A stretch of 64,000 nucleotides of DNA from positions 1 through 64,000 of the forward strand of contig NZ_CADIKI010000016.1 in the NCBI RefSeq assembly GCF_902859935.1. Reading direction: 5' to 3'. The stretch comes from Paraburkholderia fynbosensis (GTDB lineage: Bacteria > Pseudomonadota > Gammaproteobacteria > Burkholderiales > Burkholderiaceae). Under the pieces are notes generated by a model that worked only from the letters and a program-made list of their open reading frames with translations, was not told the origin of the DNA and did not search any database. Positions 35,864-45,263 of this stretch are shown here, piece after piece; position 1 is the stretch's first letter; each line of letters begins with the position of its first letter. The translations under genes and the position numbers were made by a program.

Positions 35864-37504
35864 TTAAGCGCCTGCGTGGTTTAAATCGCGCGCATTCCCG
35901 GACACGCCGAATCCCGGAACCGGCCCGCGCATGTCATCGAGCTGTTGCGTGCGCAACACAGTTTCAGAAATTTCGAACACGGATACAGCCTGTTTCAATT
36001 GCTGCGTCTGTTGATGCAAGGAAGCCGCCGCCGCCGCGGCCTGTTCGACGAGCGCCGCGTTCTGCTGCGTCATCTCGTCCATCTGCACCACCGCCTGGTT
36101 CACCTGCTCGATGCCCGTGCTCTGTTCGAGCGACGACGCGCTGATTTCCGCCATCATCTGCGTGACGCGCGAAATCGACGCCGACACGTTGCTCATCGCC
36201 TGGCCGGCATGCTCGACCAGCGCCGAACCGCCCTGAATCTCCGCGACCGATTCGCTGATCAAGGTCTTGATCTCTTTCGCCGACTGCGCGCTGCGCTGTG
36301 CGAGACCGCGCACCTCGCCCGCCACCACCGCGAAGCCACGGCCCTGCTCGCCCGCACGCGCGGCCTCGACGGCCGCGTTCAGCGCGAGGATGTTGGTCTG
36401 GAACGCGATGCCGTCGATCACCGAAATGATCTCGGCGATCTTGTCCGAGCTTTGCGCGATGCCGCGCATCTTGTCGACCACCTCGTTGACCACTTCGCTG
36501 CCGCGCGACGTCGCTTCGAGCGCGGTTTCGGCAAGCGCATTAGCCTCACGCGCGTGATCCGCGTTCTGGCGCACCGTGGCCGTCAGTTCCTCCATGCTCG
36601 ACGCGGTTTCTTCGAGCGATGCCGCCTGGTTTTCGGTACGTGCCGACAGATCGGCGTTGCCGGTGGCGATTTCATCGGCGCCGAGATGGATCGAGTCGGC
36701 GGACTCGCGCACGGTCTGCACCGTGCGCGCCACGCTTGCCTGCATTCTTGCGAGACCGGAGAACAGCCGGCCAATCTCGTTGGTGCCGCGCGCGGCGATC
36801 GGCTGGTCGAGGCGCCCTTGCGCGATGCGCTCGAAGTGCTGGCCCGCTTCCTCCAGCGGCGCCACCACGCCCCGGCGCAGCCCCGCATAGACCGCAACGG
36901 TGCCGGCCACCACCAACAGCAGGATCACGATGCTGACGACGCGAAATGCCGCCATGCGGTCGTCGATCGAATCGAGCGATGCACGGCTCGCCGCCTCGCC
37001 GAATTGCACGAAGTTGTGCGACTCCGCGAGATAGGCGTCCTGGAACGACTGGGTCGGCTGATCGAGGAAGGCCTGGATGTTGTTCGAATCGAGAAACTGC
37101 ACGAGTTCGGCGAGCGCGTCGTGCAGCTTCTTGTAGCGATCGGCGAGCGCCGTGGCGCGGGCGCTGTTTTCGTCGCTGGCCTTCTGCGCGCTCATGAACG
37201 CGCCGAAGGACTGATCGGCTGCCGTGAGCTGCTCGCGCGCATGCTGCACGATGTCGGTCGGCTCCGCGCCGCCGCGCACCATGCGCGTGCCGGCGCGTGA
37301 CAGGTTGATGCGGGCGTCCATCAGGCGCTGGGTCGTCTCATTGACCGCGTCCACCTGTTTCAACGCGATGTTCGACAGATCGCCGACGTCGTCATGAGTG
37401 CGGGTGAGCGACCAGAAGCCCAGCCCCACCGTGACGAGCTGGAATACGCAGAACGCGGCCAGAACACATAACAGGCCGGAGGCGACCTTGATCTTGCTGA
37501 ACAT
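35864..37504 (-). CDS. Tar-like methyl-accepting chemotaxis protein
   Basis: 546 residues. The ATG at 37504 has AGGA upstream. A first membrane helix (about 9-30) and a four-helix-bundle periplasmic domain of the Tar type (about 35-185) precede a second helix (VVSIVILLLVVAGTVAVYAGL), a HAMP domain and the signalling coil. The tip reads VIDGIAFQTNILALNAAVEA then ARAGEQGRGFAVVAGEVR. There is no clear NWETF-like CheR tether at the end. It signals attraction or repulsion to an unidentified ligand. Confidence 0.93.
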   Translation of the reverse strand: MFSKIKVASGLLCVLAAFCVFQLVTVGLGFWSLTRTHDDVGDLSNIALKQVDAVNETTQRLMDARINLSRAGTRMVRGGAEPTDIVQHAREQLTAADQSFGAFMSAQKASDENSARATALADRYKKLHDALAELVQFLDSNNIQAFLDQPTQSFQDAYLAESHNFVQFGEAASRASLDSIDDRMAAFRVVSIVILLLVVAGTVAVYAGLRRGVVAPLEEAGQHFERIAQGRLDQPIAARGTNEIGRLFSGLARMQASVARTVQTVRESADSIHLGADEIATGNADLSARTENQAASLEETASSMEELTATVRQNADHAREANALAETALEATSRGSEVVNEVVDKMRGIAQSSDKIAEIISVIDGIAFQTNILALNAAVEAARAGEQGRGFAVVAGEVRGLAQRSAQSAKEIKTLISESVAEIQGGSALVEHAGQAMSNVSASISRVTQMMAEISASSLEQSTGIEQVNQAVVQMDEMTQQNAALVEQAAAAAASLHQQTQQLKQAVSVFEISETVLRTQQLDDMRGPVPGFGVSGNARDLNHAGA

Positions 37505-37773
37505 CGTGAATCCTGAGGGCAAAAAAATAACGGAACCTACGTCAGGGTTAACGGCAGGTCCATCCTCGGCTTGAGGCCAATTTCATTAAAAATCGGCTTA
37601 CAAGCCCTTTTCATCGGCCAACGTCATGATTGCGGCTGTTTCGCACAACAATACGCCGCACATTTTTCCGAATCACCTTGACGCGGTGCATTCACGCTTC
37701 CTAGAGTGGGTAGGGACTGCACGGCACAGACCAGTGCAAAACGCCACCACGGGCCTCGCCCGAAGGAATCACG

Positions 37774-38208
37774 ATGACCGACCTCCTCGACCGGGCGCGC
37801 GGCGCACTGCATGCCCAGCCGTTCAGCATGTTGCTAGGCGCCGAGCTGATGCATACCGGCACCAGCGAACTCACCCTGAGTTTGCCGATCCGCGACGAGT
37901 TGCGGCAGCAGCATGGCTTCGTGCACGGCGGGGTCATCAGCTATCTCGCCGACAATGCGCTCACGTTCGCCGGCGCGCTGTCGCTCGGGCCGAAAGTCGT
38001 GACCGGCGAATACAAGATCAACTATCTGCGCCCTGTAGTGAACGGCACGTTGGTCGCGCGCGCGAAGGTCGTCTATGCGGGCCGGCATCAGGCTACCTGC
38101 CAATGCAACGTGTACGTGATGGACGGCAACCGCGAGAAGCTCGTCGCCGTCGCGCAAGGCACGGTCAACCGCATCGGTGAAAACGGCGAACACGAACCGG
38201 CGGGATAG
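37774..38208 (+). CDS. PaaI-like hotdog-fold thioesterase
   Basis: 144 residues with GAAGGA before the ATG. The hotdog helix motif HGFVHGGVISYLADNALTFAG (near residues 50-70) contains the conserved His-Gly-Gly and Asp of the PaaI subfamily. Such proteins hydrolyse acyl-CoA or aryl-CoA thioesters. It lies 213 bases ahead of the PLP decarboxylase gene; shared transcription is possible but not shown. Confidence 0.88.
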   Translation: MTDLLDRARGALHAQPFSMLLGAELMHTGTSELTLSLPIRDELRQQHGFVHGGVISYLADNALTFAGALSLGPKVVTGEYKINYLRPVVNGTLVARAKVVYAGRHQATCQCNVYVMDGNREKLVAVAQGTVNRIGENGEHEPAG

Positions 38209-38421
38209 TCTGCCGGGAATGCTTCGGCGCGGCACGGTCTCCCGTGATCGCGCATCCTCGCTGGTGCGGGACTCGTGCGCCCGCAGCGACCAGCTACTTC
38301 ACCTGTTACGAGCGCAATGACGCCGAGTTGCGAAAGCCCGGCCGCGCCCTCGACCCATCTCCAACGAACGCGTGATCCGCAGATCTGCGCGACACCATCT
38401 CTCTCCCTTTCGAGGAACACT

Positions 38422-39774
38422 ATGGACGAATTCGCTCTCGCCGCCGACGCGGACCGGCGCGCACACGCTTATCTGGCGGGCATCGGCAAGCGCCGCGTGT
38501 TTCCGGACGCGGCCGCGCTCGCGCAGCTCGCCGCCTTCGACGAAGCCCTGCCCCTGCACGGCCACGCGCCCGCCGAGGTGCTGCGCCTGCTCGACGAAAG
38601 CGGATCGCCGGCCACGGTGGCGTCGAACGATCCGCGCTATTACGGTTTCGTGATCGGCGCGGTGCTGCCGGCGGCCGCTGCGGCCGAGCGCCTGATGGGT
38701 GCGTGGGACCAATGCGCCTCGACCTTCGACAACTCGCCGGCCGCCGCCACGATCGAGAAGATCGCCGCGCGCTGGGTGCTCGACGCGCTCGATCTGCCGC
38801 GCGAAGCGGCGATCGGTTTCGGCACCAGCGCGACCGCATGCACGCTCGTTTGCATTGCCGCCGCGCGTCGTGCGCTGCTCGCGCGCAAGGGCTGGGATTT
38901 CGATAACGACGGGCTCGACGGCGCGCCGCCGGTGCGCGTCGTCATCTCCGAGATGGCGCATATCACGGTGAAGAAGGCGTTGCGCGTGCTCGGCTTCGGC
39001 ATGAAGCGCGTGATCGCCGCGCCGGTCGACGAACATGGCCGCATCGATCCGGCCCGTCTGCCGTCCCTCGACGATATGACGATCTTCTGCGTGCAGGCGG
39101 GCGAAGTGAACACCGGCGAATTCGACCCGTTCGCCGACCTGATACCGCGCGCCAAAGCGGCAGGCGCATGGGTCCACGTGGATGGCGCGTTCGGCTTGTG
39201 GGCGCGCGCGTCGTCGCAGCGGGCGCTGACCGACGGCATCGACGGCGCCGATAGCTGGACCACCGACGGCCACAAATGGCTCAACACGCCTTATGACGGC
39301 GCGATGGCAATCTGCCGCGATGCGCAGGCGATGTCCTCGGCGATGAACAGCGACGCGGTCTACCTGAGCGGCGCCCACGACGCGCAGAAGAACTTGACGC
39401 TGGAATTCTCGCGCCGTCCGCGTGGCATTCCGATCTGGGCGGCGCTGCGTTCGCTCGGGCGCAGCGGCGTGCAGCAAATGGTCGATCGGCATTGCGCGCA
39501 GGCCTCGCGCATCGCCGACGGCCTGCGTGCCGCCGGTTTCGACGTGCTGAATCGCGTCGTGCTGAATCAGGTGCTGGTGCGGGCGAAGACCGACGCGCAG
39601 ACGGTCGCGATTCGTGAAGCGGCCCAGGCGTCCGGCGAAACGTGGTTCGGCGGCACGGTCTGGCAAGGGCGGCCCGCGTTTCGCATCAGCGTGTCGTCGT
39701 GGCGCACGCAAGACGAGCACATCGACCGATTGGTCGAGCTGCTGGCACGGCTGCTTGCTGAGCAGCGCGCCTGA
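38422..39774 (+). CDS. PLP-dependent group II decarboxylase family protein
   Basis: 450 residues from ATG 38422 with GAGGAA upstream. It is a fold-type I PLP enzyme: AIGFGTSATACTLVCIAAAR binds the phosphate, WVHVDGAFGLWAR carries the Asp to the pyridine nitrogen, and TTDGHKWLNTPYDGA holds the PLP Lys. This is the glutamate/aromatic amino-acid decarboxylase superfamily. Members may be decarboxylases or aldehyde-forming enzymes, and the substrate cannot be settled from sequence. Downstream, a strong hairpin lies between this gene and the oppositely oriented fucose operon. Confidence 0.86.
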   Translation: MDEFALAADADRRAHAYLAGIGKRRVFPDAAALAQLAAFDEALPLHGHAPAEVLRLLDESGSPATVASNDPRYYGFVIGAVLPAAAAAERLMGAWDQCASTFDNSPAAATIEKIAARWVLDALDLPREAAIGFGTSATACTLVCIAAARRALLARKGWDFDNDGLDGAPPVRVVISEMAHITVKKALRVLGFGMKRVIAAPVDEHGRIDPARLPSLDDMTIFCVQAGEVNTGEFDPFADLIPRAKAAGAWVHVDGAFGLWARASSQRALTDGIDGADSWTTDGHKWLNTPYDGAMAICRDAQAMSSAMNSDAVYLSGAHDAQKNLTLEFSRRPRGIPIWAALRSLGRSGVQQMVDRHCAQASRIADGLRAAGFDVLNRVVLNQVLVRAKTDAQTVAIREAAQASGETWFGGTVWQGRPAFRISVSSWRTQDEHIDRLVELLARLLAEQRA

Positions 39775-39799
39775 TCGCGGCTGCACGAACGACGCATGC

Positions 39800-39833
39800 A
39801 AAAAGGCCGTTCCCGCATCACGCGGGAACGGCC
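39800..39833 (-). terminator. Terminator at the end of the L-fucose-type operon
   Basis: GGCCGTTCCCGC (39805-39816) and GCGGGAACGGCC (39822-39833) form a perfect 12-bp stem. The A run at 39800-39804 becomes a U run for minus-strand transcripts, so it terminates the nine-gene operon. It may partly stop plus-strand transcripts from the PLP gene. Confidence 0.88.
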
Positions 39834-39870
39834 CTTCACATCGGCAACGCAGCTAAACGAAGCGCGCGAA

Positions 39871-40719
39871 TCAGTCCGCCGCGTAAGTCTTCTGCGTCTG
39901 CTCGCCGAGACCTTCGATACCCAGGCGGATCGTCTGACCCGGCTTCAGGAACACCGGATTCGGCTTCACGCCCATGCCGACGCCCGGGGGCGTGCCGGTC
40001 GAGATCACGTCGCCCGGTTGCAGGCTCATGCACTGCGACACATAGGACACCAGTTTCGCGACGCCGAACACCATCGTCTTGGTGCTGCCGTTCTGGTAAC
40101 GGTGGCCGTCCACTTCGAGCCACAGGTTCAGGTTTTGCGGATCGGCGACTTCATCGCGCGTGACGACCCACGGGCCGATCGGGCCGAACGTGTCGAAGCC
40201 CTTGCCCTTGTCCCACGTGCCGCCGCGTTCGATCTGCCATTCGCGTTCCGACACGTCGTTGATCACGCAGTAGCCCGCGACGTAGTCGAGCGCGTTGGCT
40301 TCATCGACATATTTCGCCGGCTTGCCGATCACGACGCCCAGTTCGACTTCCCAGTCGGTCTTCTTCGAGCCGCGCGGAATTTCGACGTCGTCGTTCGGGC
40401 CGCAAATCGCGCTCGTCCACTTGTTGAAGATGACCGGTTCGGCCGGCACCGGCAGATTCGATTCGGCGGCGTGGTCCGCGTAATTCAGCCCGATGCAGAT
40501 GAACTTGCCGATTCGCGCGACGCACGGCCCGAGGCGCGGATTGCCTTCGACCACCGGCAGCGAAGCCGGGTCGAGCGCGCGCAGTTTGGCGAGACCTTCA
40601 TCGGTCAGCGCGGCGCCGTCGAGATCGCCGATCACTTTGGACAGATCGCGAATCTTACCTTGCGCATCGAGCAGGCCCGGCTTTTCCTGGCCTTTCGGCC
40701 CATAACGAAGCAGTTTCAT
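39871..40719 (-). CDS. Fumarylacetoacetate hydrolase family enzyme, likely 2,4-diketo-3-deoxy-L-fuconate hydrolase
   Basis: 282 residues. The FAH core motifs are present: FICIGLNYADHAAESN, then DWEVELGVVIGKPAKYV with acidic metal ligands, and GDVISTGTPPGVGMG. In non-phosphorylating L-fucose pathways an FAH-family enzyme hydrolyses 2,4-diketo-3-deoxy-L-fuconate, giving pyruvate and lactate. Here it follows the SDR gene and ends the operon, consistent with the final step. Annotation as ureidoglycolate lyase, common for this family, does not fit the context. A GGGAAG ribosome binding site precedes the ATG. Confidence 0.87.
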   Translation of the reverse strand: MKLLRYGPKGQEKPGLLDAQGKIRDLSKVIGDLDGAALTDEGLAKLRALDPASLPVVEGNPRLGPCVARIGKFICIGLNYADHAAESNLPVPAEPVIFNKWTSAICGPNDDVEIPRGSKKTDWEVELGVVIGKPAKYVDEANALDYVAGYCVINDVSEREWQIERGGTWDKGKGFDTFGPIGPWVVTRDEVADPQNLNLWLEVDGHRYQNGSTKTMVFGVAKLVSYVSQCMSLQPGDVISTGTPPGVGMGVKPNPVFLKPGQTIRLGIEGLGEQTQKTYAAD

Positions 40720-40772
40720 CGTGGTACTTCCCTTTTACGTTCAGTGATATTCGGTTCGTCAATCAGTGCGCG

Positions 40773-41516
40773 TCAGTTCGACCAGCCGCCGTCGATCACA
40801 TGCGCCTGGCCCGTCGTGAACGACGACTCGTCGGACGCGAGATACAGCGCCAAAGCCGCGATCTCGTCGGGCTTGCCGACGCGGCCCATCGGCTGACGCG
40901 CGACGAAGGCCGCGTGCACGGCGTCCGCCGTCGTACCTTGCGCCTGAGCCTGCGCCGCGATCCGCTGTTCGAGCGACGGCGAAGACACCGTGCCCGGGCA
41001 GATCGCGTTACAGCGTACACCACGCGTGACGAAATCGGCGGCAACGGCCTTGGTCAGTCCGATCACCGCGGCCTTCGACGCGCCATAGGCAAAGCGGTTC
41101 GGCACGCCCTTCACGCTCGACGCCGCCGACGACATGTTGATGATCGAGCCGCCGCCTTTCTCGAGCATGCCCGGCAAAAACGCGCGGATCATACGGTACA
41201 TCGCCTTCGCGTTCAGGTCGAACGCGAAATCCCAATCCTCTTCGCTGCATTCGAGAATCGAGCCGGCGTGCACGAAGCCTGCGCAGTTGAACAGCACGTC
41301 GATCGTGCCGACCTCGGCCGCCAGCGCCTTGATCGCCGCGCCGTCGAGCACGTCGAGCTGACGCGCCTCGACCGGCTTGCCCGCCAATCCGTCGATGCGG
41401 ATGTCCGTGGCGATCACGCGCGCGCCTTCGCGTGCGAAGAGTTCCGCGGTGGCGAGACCGATGCCTTGTCCTGCCGCGGTGATCAGGGCCGTTTTGCCGG
41501 CCAGTCTTTGTGTCAT
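40773..41516 (-). CDS. Short-chain dehydrogenase, likely 2-keto-3-deoxy-L-fuconate 4-dehydrogenase
   Basis: 247 residues. Classical SDR: cofactor motif TAAGQGIG (about 14-21), DVLFNCAG in place of NNAG, Ser in INMSSAASS, and the YGASK catalytic pair (about 152-156). Acidic ATDIRIDG after the second strand suggests NAD rather than NADP. In the L-fucose route this step oxidises C4 of 2-keto-3-deoxy-L-fuconate before hydrolysis. It sits between the lactonase and the FAH hydrolase genes with gaps of about 50 bases. Confidence 0.88.
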   Translation of the reverse strand: MTQRLAGKTALITAAGQGIGLATAELFAREGARVIATDIRIDGLAGKPVEARQLDVLDGAAIKALAAEVGTIDVLFNCAGFVHAGSILECSEEDWDFAFDLNAKAMYRMIRAFLPGMLEKGGGSIINMSSAASSVKGVPNRFAYGASKAAVIGLTKAVAADFVTRGVRCNAICPGTVSSPSLEQRIAAQAQAQGTTADAVHAAFVARQPMGRVGKPDEIAALALYLASDESSFTTGQAHVIDGGWSN

Positions 41517-41567
41517 CTACGACTCCATGTGAATGGGCTGCTTGTGTCCTGCTGACTCTTCCAGAAA

Positions 41568-42398
41568 TCAAAGCCGGTAAAACGCGGCGGCGTTCTCGCC
41601 GAACACCGCTGCGCGCTCTGCGTCGCTCAACGATGCGAGCAAGGTGGTCGCCACCGAATGCCAGAGCAGATAGTCGCCGTTCAGTTCGAGCACCGGCCAG
41701 TCGCTGCCCCACATCAGCCGCGCCGGGCCGAACGACGCGAGCAGATGTTCGACGTAAGGCCGCAGCGTGTCCTCGGTCCAGCCGGGCGACGCTTCGGTCG
41801 CGAGACCAGAGAGTTTGCAATGAACTTGCGGGAGGCTTGCAAGCCGCGTGATCGCGTCCTTCCACACCTGGAAGCCCGCCTGGCGATACCGGATCGGCGG
41901 CTTCGCGCCGTGATCGACGACGATGCGCAGCGTCGGAAAACGCTTCGCGAAAATTTCGACGTATTCGACGTGACGCGCGTAGATCAGCGCATCGAACGCG
42001 AGGTCGTGCGCGATCAGTGCTTCGATCGCCGGCGCGAGATCCGGGTTCGCGATCCAGCCGTGGTCGGGCAGATCCTGCAGCATCGGCCGCACACCCTTGA
42101 ACTTGGGCTCGCGCGCAAGCGCTTCGATCAACGCAGGCGCATTCGGCAGCAGCAGCGGCACCCAGCCGACCACGCCCGCGATCGACGGCTCGTTGCGCGC
42201 GAGGTCCAGCAGGTAGCGCGTTTCGTCGATGGTCGGCGCGGCCTGCACCACCACTGTCCGCTCGATGCCCGCCCGCTCGCGCAAGGGTGCGAGATCCGCC
42301 GGACCGAAGGTTCGGTACAGAATCTTCAGCTCCGGCGTGAGCCACTCGTAGTCGCCCCGCGCGGGGTCCCAGTAGTGCTGGTGGGCGTCGATCAACAT
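41568..42398 (-). CDS. Amidohydrolase (COG3618), likely L-fucono-1,5-lactonase
   Basis: 276 residues from ATG 42398 (MLIDAHQHYWDP); a longer frame from 42524 overlaps the upstream gene and is rejected. HQHYWD supplies the first metal-proximal His pair, VVDHGAKPPI the later His, and WGSDWPVL the terminal Asp of the TIM-barrel amidohydrolase fold. COG3618 members hydrolyse sugar lactones. Context between an aldose dehydrogenase and the dehydratase/SDR steps fits hydrolysis of L-fuconolactone. Starts 7 bases after the upstream stop. Confidence 0.88.
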   Translation of the reverse strand: MLIDAHQHYWDPARGDYEWLTPELKILYRTFGPADLAPLRERAGIERTVVVQAAPTIDETRYLLDLARNEPSIAGVVGWVPLLLPNAPALIEALAREPKFKGVRPMLQDLPDHGWIANPDLAPAIEALIAHDLAFDALIYARHVEYVEIFAKRFPTLRIVVDHGAKPPIRYRQAGFQVWKDAITRLASLPQVHCKLSGLATEASPGWTEDTLRPYVEHLLASFGPARLMWGSDWPVLELNGDYLLWHSVATTLLASLSDAERAAVFGENAAAFYRL

Positions 42399-42405
42399 CG
42401 TCGAA

Positions 42406-43446
42406 TCAATCCTCTGGCGCGGGTGCGCGCGCGTCGAGCAAGCCTTCGTCGCGCAGCGCGGACCACAGGCCCGCGGGGATCGGCTGCCCGAACGACGCGA
42501 CGTTCTCACGCAATTCGTCGGCACTGCGCGCGCCGGTCAGCACGGTGGCGACCGCCGGATGCGCATATGGAAACTGCAACGCGGCAGCGGCGAGCGGCAC
42601 GCCATGCGCGCGGCACACCGCCTCCAGCCGCGCGACGCGCTCGATCACTTCGGGCGGCGCGTCGCCGTAGTTGAATTTCAGATCGCCCTCGACACCCCGC
42701 GCCAGAATGCCCGAGTTAAACGCGCCGCCTAACAGGATACTGACGCCACGTGCCTCGCAGGCGGGCAGCAGGTCGTCGAGCGTGGTCTGTTCGAGGAGCG
42801 TATAACGACCCGCGAGCAACGCGCAGTCGATATCGAACTCGGCCATCGCGTCGAGGATGACCGCGCCTTCGTTGACGCCGAGCCCGACCGCCTTGATTGC
42901 GCCTGTCGAGCGCAACCGGTCCAGCGCGCGGAAGCCGCCGCCTTCGGTCAGTTGCCGCCAGTAATGGGGATGCTGGTCGCCGTGCGTGATGCGGCCAATG
43001 TCATGCACCAGCAGAATGTCGATCTCGACGATGCCCATGCGCTGCTGGCTGTCTTCGAACGAACGCATGACGCCATCGTGCGTGTAGTCGTAGATCGCTT
43101 CGAAGGGCAGCGGGTTTTGCCAGCCCTCGCGGTCATCGAAGGGCGAGGTGCGCGGCACGAAGCGGCGGCCCACTTTGGTCGACAGCACGTAGTCGCTGCG
43201 CGGATAGCGGCGCAACGCGTCGCCCAGGCGATGCTCGGCTTTGGTGTTGCCGTAATGGGGCGCGGTGTCGAAGTAGCGCACGCCCGCCTCCCATGCGGCG
43301 GTGATGGTCGCGTGGGCCTCCTCATCGGACAGATCGCGGTACAAGCCGCCGAGCGGCGCCGTGCCGAGACCCAATCCACTCACCTGCAATGTGCCGCGGC
43401 CAATGCGGCGCCGCTGGCCGATCTTCGATGCGATCGTTGCCGTCAT
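42406..43446 (-). CDS. Aldo/keto reductase, likely L-fucose 1-dehydrogenase
   Basis: 346 residues with GGAGACGCGCTCA before the ATG. The AKR barrel shows the catalytic tetrad regions: YFDTAPHYGNTKAEHRLGDA (Asp and Tyr), VLSTKVGRR (Lys) and ILLVHDIGRITHGD (His). This subgroup (D-threo-aldose 1-dehydrogenase type) oxidises L-fucose and related sugars at C1 with NAD(P). It is placed directly upstream of the lactonase gene, so product and next substrate match. D-arabinose or L-galactose are alternative substrates. Confidence 0.88.
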   Translation of the reverse strand: MTATIASKIGQRRRIGRGTLQVSGLGLGTAPLGGLYRDLSDEEAHATITAAWEAGVRYFDTAPHYGNTKAEHRLGDALRRYPRSDYVLSTKVGRRFVPRTSPFDDREGWQNPLPFEAIYDYTHDGVMRSFEDSQQRMGIVEIDILLVHDIGRITHGDQHPHYWRQLTEGGGFRALDRLRSTGAIKAVGLGVNEGAVILDAMAEFDIDCALLAGRYTLLEQTTLDDLLPACEARGVSILLGGAFNSGILARGVEGDLKFNYGDAPPEVIERVARLEAVCRAHGVPLAAAALQFPYAHPAVATVLTGARSADELRENVASFGQPIPAGLWSALRDEGLLDARAPAPED

Positions 43447-43546
43447 TGAGCGCGTCTCCTTGTGTCGAGCGGAGCGAGTGCTTCAGCACTCACTCCGGTC
43501 TCGTTTCTATTTTTACCATGCGCGGGCAGGGTTTGCCCACTGCGGG

Positions 43547-44857
43547 TCAATGCGGCTCGATCGTGACCACCCGTTGCACGGGCGCCCCACTCGACGGCAA
43601 GCAGGCAGGCCCCACCGGATCGAACGTCTTGTAGACCAGAATGAATTCCTGATGCCCGAGCATTTCCGATTTCGACGCCGCACCACGCGCCACCGCGACT
43701 GTTTGCTCGAACACTTCGCGGCCGACTTCATCGAGCGTGCCACGGCCTTCGAGAATGCGGCCCGCATCGACATCCATATCGCCGGAAAGATTGCGATAGG
43801 TCGCCGGATTCGCGCACACCTTGATGACCGGCGAGATCGCCGAGCCAACCACCGAGCCGCGCCCGGTCGTGAACAGAATCACATGCGCGCCGCACGCGAT
43901 CAGCTCGCCGATCTCCGCGTTGTCGCTGATGTTCGGAAAGCCGAAACGCGGCTCGCCGTCCGGCACGACGTCGAGCAGATACAGGCCGCCGGTCGGCGGA
44001 ATGTCGCCGGGTTTGATGATGCCGACTATCGGCGACGCGCCGCTCTTCGCATACGCGCCGAGCGATTTCTCTTCCTGCGTGGTGAGGCCGCCGTCCGCGT
44101 TGCCGACCGCAAAGCTGCCGTGCCCGAGAATCGAGTAGTAGCGCGCCGCCTTCGCGACGCACTCGACGATTTCATCACCGAGTTCCGGCCGCGCCGCGCG
44201 CGTCTTCATGTGGAACTCGCAGCCCACCAGTTCGCCAGTCTCCTCGAAGATGCAAGCCGCGCCCGCTTCGATCAGATGATCGAACGCGCGCCCCACCGCC
44301 GGGTTCGCGGTGATGCCGCTCGTGCCATCCGAGCCGCCGCAAATCGTGCCGATCACCAGTTCGCTCAGCGCCATCGGCACTTTGCGTTGCGCGGCGAGTT
44401 GCGCGCGCGCACCGCGAATCCAGTCGACGCCGTATTGAATCGTGCTGCGCGTGCCGCCCTTTTCCTGGATCGTCAGGACTTCGACGGGACGGCCGCTCGC
44501 GCGCACCACGTCCACGAGATAATGCTTGTTCATGCTCTCGCAACCGAGCGACACGAACAGCACCGCGCCCACGTTCGGATGCGTAGTGAGGCGCTCGAGC
44601 ATCTTTTCCGCGTACCCGTTCGGATAGCAGCCGGGAAAGCCGATCAGATGCACGGGCGGCTCACGTTCGGCGCACGGGTCGTCGAACGCGTCGAGCGGCT
44701 CGCGAAACTGCGTGACGATCTCGCGCGCCACGTGATGCGCGCATTCGACCAGATAGGCCACCGCGACCACATTGCGGATGCCCTTGCGGCCGTCACTGCG
44801 CAGATAGCCTTGCAGCATCGGTTGCTGCGCGGCGCTTGCCAAGGAAATGTCAGTCAT
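43547..44857 (-). CDS. UxaA-family dehydratase, large subunit (sugar acid dehydratase)
   Basis: 436 residues corresponding to the C-terminal catalytic part of altronate dehydratase: GRKGIRNVVAVAYLVECAHHVA, FPGCYPNGYAEKMLERLTTHP, CGGSDGTSGITANPAVGRAFD and GRGSVVGSAISPVIKVCANP. Conserved Cys and His residues (GCES, CGGSDG) are typical of the metal site. E. coli UxaA is one chain of about 495 residues; here the SAF-like N-terminal piece is a separate gene. In the context, the substrate is probably L-fuconate, replacing the enolase-type fuconate dehydratase of other bacteria. Confidence 0.88.
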   Translation of the reverse strand: MTDISLASAAQQPMLQGYLRSDGRKGIRNVVAVAYLVECAHHVAREIVTQFREPLDAFDDPCAEREPPVHLIGFPGCYPNGYAEKMLERLTTHPNVGAVLFVSLGCESMNKHYLVDVVRASGRPVEVLTIQEKGGTRSTIQYGVDWIRGARAQLAAQRKVPMALSELVIGTICGGSDGTSGITANPAVGRAFDHLIEAGAACIFEETGELVGCEFHMKTRAARPELGDEIVECVAKAARYYSILGHGSFAVGNADGGLTTQEEKSLGAYAKSGASPIVGIIKPGDIPPTGGLYLLDVVPDGEPRFGFPNISDNAEIGELIACGAHVILFTTGRGSVVGSAISPVIKVCANPATYRNLSGDMDVDAGRILEGRGTLDEVGREVFEQTVAVARGAASKSEMLGHQEFILVYKTFDPVGPACLPSSGAPVQRVVTIEPH

Positions 44858-44899
44858 GATGGTTCCAACGGCGCAACAGGCCGCGTGATGGTGCGCATG

Positions 44900-45226
44900 T
44901 CAGTGATGGACGAACTCGTGACCCGCGTCGTGCGTGTAGGTCGGCAAGTAGTCGCTTTCGAGGTTGTGCGTATGCAGATGCGCGCCGCGCGCCACCGTTT
45001 CGGTCACGTGACCGATCACGGCGCCGTAGCGCAGCACCTTGTCGTCTTTAGCGAGCTTATGGCGTGCGACCTTGTGGCCCAGATCGATGGTGCGGGTCAG
45101 CGTGACGCGCTCCCCTTCGATGTCGACCTGCGTGCCCGCGCCGAGCCGCGCCGCCGCGATCAGGCAGTTGTCGGCGGGGCTGAGCAAAATCAGGCGCGGA
45201 TCGGTTGGCAATGGACGGCTGGTCAA
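44900..45226 (-). CDS. UxaA-family dehydratase, small (SAF-domain) subunit
   Basis: 108 residues. I chose a TTG start at 45226 because GGAG lies 7 bases upstream and an ATG at 45289 would run into the permease gene. The sequence (LILLSPADNCLIAAARLGAG, HKVARHKLAKDDKVLRYGAVIG and GAHLHTHNLES) is the SAF domain that forms the N terminus of altronate and galactarate dehydratases. It is 42 bases ahead of the large subunit gene and presumably pairs with that protein. Confidence 0.85.
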   Translation of the reverse strand: MTSRPLPTDPRLILLSPADNCLIAAARLGAGTQVDIEGERVTLTRTIDLGHKVARHKLAKDDKVLRYGAVIGHVTETVARGAHLHTHNLESDYLPTYTHDAGHEFVHH

Positions 45227-45263
45227 GTGAGGTCTCCGGGTGCGTGCGTACGAAGCGTGCGCA

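Noticed and set aside
41008..42345. Open frame of 445 codons on the minus strand in another phase
   Set aside because: It spans parts of the lactonase and SDR genes out of phase, with no start context or domain.
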